Source: JAAZDN01 sp964440875 (GTDB taxonomy: Bacteria > Bacillota_I > Bacilli_A > Erysipelotrichales > Erysipelotrichaceae). Taken from it: 10,152 bases of DNA. This document shows positions 6,328-10,152 of this stretch, one piece after another. The number at the start of each line of letters is the position of its first letter. Position 1 is the stretch's first letter. Location: NCBI GenBank assembly GCA_964440875.1, contig CAYTTS010000041.1:1-10152 (forward strand). Reading direction: 5' to 3'. The notes beneath the pieces were generated by a model. The model had not been told where the DNA came from. It made no database searches and worked only from the letters and a program-made list of their open reading frames with translations. The position numbers and the translations under genes were made by a program.

Positions 6328-7485
6328 ATGAACTTAGTTGAAAAGTTTAAAGAAGTTTATAAAGAAGATCATTCTAAAGAATACTTTTCTCCGGGAAGAA
6401 TAAATCTTATTGGCGAGCATATTGATTATAGTGGAGGTCTGGTTCTACCTTGTGCAATCACTATGGGTACAACAGCACTAGTTAGTGTAAGAGCTGATAG
6501 ACTTATTAATTTCTACTCATTAAATATGCCTAAATTAAATATTATTACTATTTCATTAGATGATTTAGAATATAATAAAAAAGATAAATGGACAAACTAT
6601 CCAAAAGGTATCTTTAAATTATTAAGTGATGAAGGATATAAATTTGAACATGGATTAAATATTGCCTTATACGGTAATATTCCATATGCATCAGGTTTAT
6701 CAAGTAGTGCCTCAATCTTAATGGCAACTGCTGTTTTAGTAAATGATATTTATGATTTAAATATTGATCGTCTAGATTTAGTTAAGTTAACACAAAAAGT
6801 TGAAAATCAATACATTGGTGTTAGTTCGGGTATAATGGATCAATTCTCAATTGGTTTTGGAAAAAAAGATCACGCAATCTTACTAAATACTAATAATTTA
6901 GAATATGAATATATACCACTAGATTTAAAAGATAATTCAATCGTGATTATGAATACTAATAAAAAACGTGGCCTGGCTGACTCAGCTTATAATGAAAGAA
7001 GAGCAGAGTGCGATAGAGCCTTTGAAATTCTAAGTAAAGAGTATGACATTGAATTTCTATGTGACTTATCACTAGAACAATTAGAAGCGAAAAAAGACTT
7101 ACTTTCTGAAGGTAAGATTTATCAAAGAGCTTATCATGCAATTAGTGAGAATGAACGCGTTAAAAAAGCAAGTGAAGTTTTATCTAAAGGCGATTTAGTT
7201 GAATTTGGTCGCTTAATGAATTTATCACATGACTCATTGCGTGATGATTATGAAGTAACCGGTCTAGAATTAGATACTTTATATGAAGCTGCTAAAGAAG
7301 TTGAAGGTACTCTAGGCGTAAGAGTTACTGGTGCTGGTTTTGGTGGCTGTGCAATTGCTATTGTTAATAATGATAAGATCGATGATTTTATTGATTTTGT
7401 TTCAAAAAAATACTTAGATACTATTGGCTATGCTGCTGACTTCTATGTTGGTTTAACAGGTGATGGTACACAATTAGTTGAATAA
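6328..7485 (+). CDS. galK: Galactokinase
   Basis: This is a 385-residue GHMP-family kinase that phosphorylates alpha-D-galactose with ATP to galactose 1-phosphate, the first committed Leloir step. The galactokinase signature SPGRINLIGEHIDYSGG spans 21-37 and supplies R24, E30, H31 and D33 for catalysis and sugar contact. The ATP loop GLSSSAS is at 123-129, GIMDQF at 168-173 provides the catalytic base D171, and the C-terminal GHMP motif GVRVTGAGFGG is at 330-340. Length matches the family (E. coli 382). It starts 5 nt after the mglC stop with AGAAGG (6314-6319) inside mglC as ribosome binding site, and ends in tandem TAA TAA codons. Its place as last gene of the mgl operon is the best local evidence that the transporter brings in galactose. 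Confidence 0.96.
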   Translation: MNLVEKFKEVYKEDHSKEYFSPGRINLIGEHIDYSGGLVLPCAITMGTTALVSVRADRLINFYSLNMPKLNIITISLDDLEYNKKDKWTNYPKGIFKLLSDEGYKFEHGLNIALYGNIPYASGLSSSASILMATAVLVNDIYDLNIDRLDLVKLTQKVENQYIGVSSGIMDQFSIGFGKKDHAILLNTNNLEYEYIPLDLKDNSIVIMNTNKKRGLADSAYNERRAECDRAFEILSKEYDIEFLCDLSLEQLEAKKDLLSEGKIYQRAYHAISENERVKKASEVLSKGDLVEFGRLMNLSHDSLRDDYEVTGLELDTLYEAAKEVEGTLGVRVTGAGFGGCAIAIVNNDKIDDFIDFVSKKYLDTIGYAADFYVGLTGDGTQLVE

Positions 7486-7489
7486 TAAT

Positions 7490-7523
7490 AAAACTGTAGA
7501 AAATTAATTTCTACAGTTTTTTT
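7490..7523. terminator. Intrinsic terminator between convergent galK and galM, probably bidirectional
   Basis: A perfect 13-bp stem (7490-7502 with 7508-7520) with a 5-nt loop begins 4 nt after the galK stop and runs into seven T (7517-7523). On the minus strand the same stem is followed by TTTTATTATT and lies about 25 nt after the galM stop, so it could end both transcripts. Confidence 0.88.
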
Positions 7524-7548
7524 GTATTTTATATTAATATTATTTGTT

Positions 7549-8565
7549 TTACTTATCGCTCAGCAAACCAACCTTAAATTTTGTGAAACTCTGATAGCGA
7601 TCATTAGCTTTAATAATTGGTGATTGTAACCACGGCATTTGCATGGAGTTAGGTGATAGTTGTGTTTCAAAGGCAATACCACCATGTAATGGATAAGTCT
7701 CTGAATGCTTACCTAAAGTACTATCATCAGGGAAGTGGTTAGCTGTGTAAATGTGCATTGCATTTAAATTAGTATAAATATTTAATTTAATACCATTATC
7801 TTCGTTTCCTAAGCAAGCTACATGATAATAACTTGGTGTATTTAATAGAAAGTTGTGGTCAATTCCTGAAAAGTTTTTTATTTGTGGAAAATCACTATTT
7901 AACACATCTTTTAATTTCGTTTTCTTAGTGAAGTCAAATGGTGTATCCTTATTACTTAAGATTTCACGTGTAGGGAAACTAAACTCATTGTTTGGCATAT
8001 ATAAGTTGGAGTTGACGTATAAATCATGATTGTAAATAGTTGAATTGTCTTGTCCATTTAAATTAAAGTAAGTATGATTCGTTAAATTTATTATCGTATC
8101 CATATCACTTACTGCATCATACATAATTAAAAGACCTTCATTATCTAAACGATAGACAACTGTAACATCTAGATTTCCGGGAAATCTATCTTCAAGATCC
8201 TTAACGCTCACCTTCATTATTAGACTATCTTCATACTCATCAACATTAAATAGTTTGTATTGAATTCCACCAGAACCTGTATGTAGATTATTATTGTTAT
8301 CATTAACTTCAAGATTGTATTGAATTTTATTAATTATAACATTAGCATTTTCAATCCTGTTGGCATTTCTTCCAACTACAGCTCCTAAATTACCTGGATT
8401 ACTAATATAATCTTCTAAATTTTTATGTCCTAAAACAATATCAACTTCATTTTTATCTTTATCTTTAGTATAAAAATTAATAATGTTTGCCCCTAAATTA
8501 CTAATGACTACTTTATATTTATCATTCTCTAAAGTATAAAGTTTAATATCTTCTCTATTAATCAT
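7549..8565 (-). CDS. galM: Aldose 1-epimerase (mutarotase)
   Basis: This 338-residue cytoplasmic enzyme interconverts alpha and beta anomers of galactose and glucose, providing the alpha-galactose that galactokinase needs. By recalled comparison with Lactococcus lactis GalM, the active-site set is complete: R70 in GRNANRI, H95 in LHTG, catalytic acid H164 in TNHTYFNL, D236 in GIDHNF and catalytic base E300 in FETQ. The start is placed at 8565 because GGAGA (8577-8573, minus strand) lies 7 nt upstream. A longer frame beginning at 8610 starts upstream of a TATAAT box (8595-8590), so its ATG would not be in the message. The gene has its own promoter and converges on galK, so it is outside the mgl operon but in the same pathway. 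Confidence 0.93.
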   Translation of the reverse strand: MINREDIKLYTLENDKYKVVISNLGANIINFYTKDKDKNEVDIVLGHKNLEDYISNPGNLGAVVGRNANRIENANVIINKIQYNLEVNDNNNNLHTGSGGIQYKLFNVDEYEDSLIMKVSVKDLEDRFPGNLDVTVVYRLDNEGLLIMYDAVSDMDTIINLTNHTYFNLNGQDNSTIYNHDLYVNSNLYMPNNEFSFPTREILSNKDTPFDFTKKTKLKDVLNSDFPQIKNFSGIDHNFLLNTPSYYHVACLGNEDNGIKLNIYTNLNAMHIYTANHFPDDSTLGKHSETYPLHGGIAFETQLSPNSMQMPWLQSPIIKANDRYQSFTKFKVGLLSDK

Positions 8566-8589
8566 TATTTCATCTCCATTCTTAAGTAT

Positions 8590-8618
8590 ATTATAGTACA
8601 TTTTGCACATAAAATAAC
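8590..8618 (-). promoter_or_regulatory. Probable galM promoter
   Basis: On the minus strand a perfect -10 box TATAAT occupies 8595-8590. The position 17 bp upstream holds only a poor -35 (GTTATT, 8618-8613). The start of transcription would be near 8583, leaving a leader of under 20 nt that still includes the GGAGA ribosome binding site. I see no operator-like palindrome here resembling the one in front of mglB. Confidence 0.5.
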
Positions 8619-8686
8619 TTAATTTTATTACTGTTTCATACTATTAATAAAAAATCATCTTTAATGCATTAAAAACCGAAATTTCC

Positions 8687-8715
8687 TTTTATAATATCGA
8701 AAAATCAAGTATAAT
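8687..8715 (+). promoter_or_regulatory. Probable nifJ promoter
   Basis: A perfect TATAAT at 8710-8715 lies 28 nt before the nifJ ATG, with a weak TTTTAT (8687-8692) 17 bp upstream. Another TATAAT occurs at 8690-8695, also without a good -35, so the true start cannot be fixed. The 178-bp gap between galM and nifJ otherwise holds the divergent galM promoter and AT-rich sequence in which I see no gene. Confidence 0.4.
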
Positions 8716-8743
8716 ATATGTATTGTTAACTGGGAGGTTAAAA

Positions 8744-10152
8744 ATGTCAAAAAAATTTATGTCAATGGATGGTAATACGGCCGCAGCGCATATTTCATAT
8801 ATGTTTACGGATGTAGCTGGTATTTATCCAATTACACCTTCTTCAACTATGGCGGAATTAGTTGATGAATGGGCTTCGCAAGGGAGAAGAAATATTTTCG
8901 AGTCAGTAGTAAATGTTGTTCAATTACAATCTGAAGCTGGAGCAGCTGGAACAGTGCACGGTGCACTTCAAGCTGGTACACTAGCTACTACATATACTGC
9001 ATCACAAGGATTATTATTAATGATCCCGAACATTTATAAATGGGTTGGAGAAATGCTACCTGCAGTACTTCATGTATCTGCAAGATCAATTGCAACTCGT
9101 GCTCTATCTATATTTGGTGATCACCAAGATATTTATGCAGTAAGACAAACAGGAGTTACGATGATTGCATCTCACTCAGTGCAGGAAGCTATGGATTTAG
9201 CTGGTGTTGCACACTTAGCAGCAATTAAAGCATCTGCTCCAATGTTACACTTCTTTGATGGTTTTAGAACATCACATGAAATTCAAAAAATTGAAGTTCT
9301 AGAAAAAGAAGACTTACTACCATTATTAGATATGGAAGCAGTATCTGCTTTCAAAAATAGAGCACTAAATCCTCATGGAAATGCAGTTGCTCGTGGTGGT
9401 GCTGAAAACGATGATATTTACTTCCAAGGTAGAGAAGCACAAAATACACACTACAACCAAGTAGTTGATATTGTTGCTGATTACATGGAAGAAATTTCTA
9501 AAATTACAGGACGTACTTATGCTCCATTTACTTACTATGGTGCAGAAGATGCAACTCGTATTATTATTGCAATGGGTTCAGTAACTGAAACTACGCATGA
9601 AGTAATTGATGAGTTAAATGCTAATGGTGAAAAAGTTGGAATGATTAAGGTTCATTTATACCGTCCATTCTCAGCTAAACACTTAAAAGCAGTTTTACCT
9701 GAATCTGTTACTCATATTGCTGTTTTAGACAGAACTAAAGAGCAAGGTTCACATGAGCCACTATACTTAGATGTAGTTGCTGAATTAAGTGGATACCAAA
9801 ATGTTAAGAAAATTGTTGGTGGACGTTATGGTCTGTCTTCAAAAGATACACAACCACGTGATATTAAAGCAGTTTATGATCACTTATTAAATGAAGATGC
9901 TCACACTGGTTTTACTATTTCAATCAATGATGATGTTACACACTTATCATTAGATAGTGATCCTAAATTTGAGATTGAACATGATTATACTTCATGCTTA
10001 TTCTACGGATTAGGTTCAGATGGTACAGTATCAGCAAATAAAAACTCAATTAAAATTATCGGTGATAACACTGATTTATATTCTCAAGCATATTTTGCAT
10101 ATGATAGTAAAAAAGCAGGGGGAGCTACTAGATCTCACTTAAGATTTGGTAA
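8744..10152 (+). CDS. nifJ: Pyruvate:ferredoxin (flavodoxin) oxidoreductase, N-terminal part, cut by window end
   Basis: An open frame with no stop runs off the right edge: 469 complete codons of an enzyme usually about 1,170-1,200 residues long. It decarboxylates pyruvate with CoA to acetyl-CoA, CO2 and reduced ferredoxin using thiamine diphosphate and iron-sulfur clusters, and is typical of anaerobes. The N-terminal domain shows YPITPSSTMAE (28-38), ESVVNVVQLQSEAGAAG (53-69) and HVSARSIATRALSIFGDHQD (110-129). T31, E64 and R114 fall at the same numbers as the known active-site residues of Desulfovibrio africanus PFOR. Domain III begins near FYGLGSDGTVSANKNSIKI (420-438) and the window ends within the conserved GGATRSHLRFG. 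The cluster-binding domains lie outside the window. GGGAGG (8732-8737) is 6 nt before the ATG. It is divergent from galM and not obviously tied to galactose use except as a downstream step of sugar fermentation. Confidence 0.95.
   Translation, partial: MSKKFMSMDGNTAAAHISYMFTDVAGIYPITPSSTMAELVDEWASQGRRNIFESVVNVVQLQSEAGAAGTVHGALQAGTLATTYTASQGLLLMIPNIYKWVGEMLPAVLHVSARSIATRALSIFGDHQDIYAVRQTGVTMIASHSVQEAMDLAGVAHLAAIKASAPMLHFFDGFRTSHEIQKIEVLEKEDLLPLLDMEAVSAFKNRALNPHGNAVARGGAENDDIYFQGREAQNTHYNQVVDIVADYMEEISKITGRTYAPFTYYGAEDATRIIIAMGSVTETTHEVIDELNANGEKVGMIKVHLYRPFSAKHLKAVLPESVTHIAVLDRTKEQGSHEPLYLDVVAELSGYQNVKKIVGGRYGLSSKDTQPRDIKAVYDHLLNEDAHTGFTISINDDVTHLSLDSDPKFEIEHDYTSCLFYGLGSDGTVSANKNSIKIIGDNTDLYSQAYFAYDSKKAGGATRSHLRFG

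Noticed and set aside
6956..7141. 61-codon open frame on the minus strand
   Set aside because: It lies wholly inside galK, antisense to its conserved coding sequence, has no recognisable motif, and looks like a chance frame.
8566..8610. 15-residue N-terminal extension of galM from an ATG at 8610
   Set aside because: That ATG is upstream of the TATAAT box, and no ribosome binding site precedes it; the ATG at 8565 has GGAGA at proper distance.
8724..8741. Rex-like redox site or ribosome-binding-site hairpin before nifJ (TTGTTAAC ... GTTAA)
   Set aside because: The arms are 5 bp and AT-rich, and the spacing does not fit the Rex consensus of two 7-bp halves 4 bp apart. The hairpin is too weak to count as regulation.

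Overview
The window comes from a low-GC, probably anaerobic or fermentative bacterium of the Firmicutes/Mycoplasmatota type. The base composition is strongly AT-rich, ribosome binding sites are strong and purine-rich (GGGAGG, AGGAGG), promoters look like vegetative sigma-A promoters, and intrinsic terminators are present. A pyruvate:ferredoxin oxidoreductase gene starts at the right end. Tryptophan is encoded by TGG throughout, and one gene (galR) ends in TGA, so the standard bacterial code fits. I cannot name the genus from the sequence. Lineages near Haloplasma, Izemoplasma, Turicibacter or Erysipelotrichia are guesses from composition only.

Left unit (about 1-2527, plus strand): a good promoter (TTGACT, 17 bp, CATAAT) drives a tight three-gene operon. 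It encodes an MscS-type mechanosensitive channel, a DUF2812 membrane protein and a GalR-like LacI-family regulator whose start overlaps the preceding stop by one base. It ends in an intrinsic terminator. A catabolite-responsive-element or LacI-type operator-like site sits between the -35 and -10 boxes.

Central unit (2529-7523, plus strand): a near-consensus promoter (TTGACA, 17 bp, TATGAT) with an operator-like palindrome just past the -10 drives mglB-mglA-mglC-galK. These encode a galactose/glucose-binding lipoprotein, a double-ATPase subunit, a permease and galactokinase. A perfect 13-bp hairpin without a T-tract separates mglB from mglA. A hairpin terminator, which would work in both directions, closes the operon.

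Right part: galM (aldose 1-epimerase) lies on the minus strand and converges on galK. Divergent from it is the 5' part of nifJ (pyruvate:ferredoxin oxidoreductase), cut by the window end.

Together the genes describe galactose (possibly also glucose) capture, ATP-driven import, anomer interconversion by GalM and phosphorylation by GalK to galactose 1-phosphate, under the likely control of GalR. galT and galE are not in this window. I found no phage, CRISPR, transposon, tRNA or rRNA. The less ordinary points are the pairing of mscS and a DUF2812 gene with galR, the repeated AAGCGT-type motif near gene starts, the variant sugar-pocket residue in MglB, and the intercistronic hairpin.
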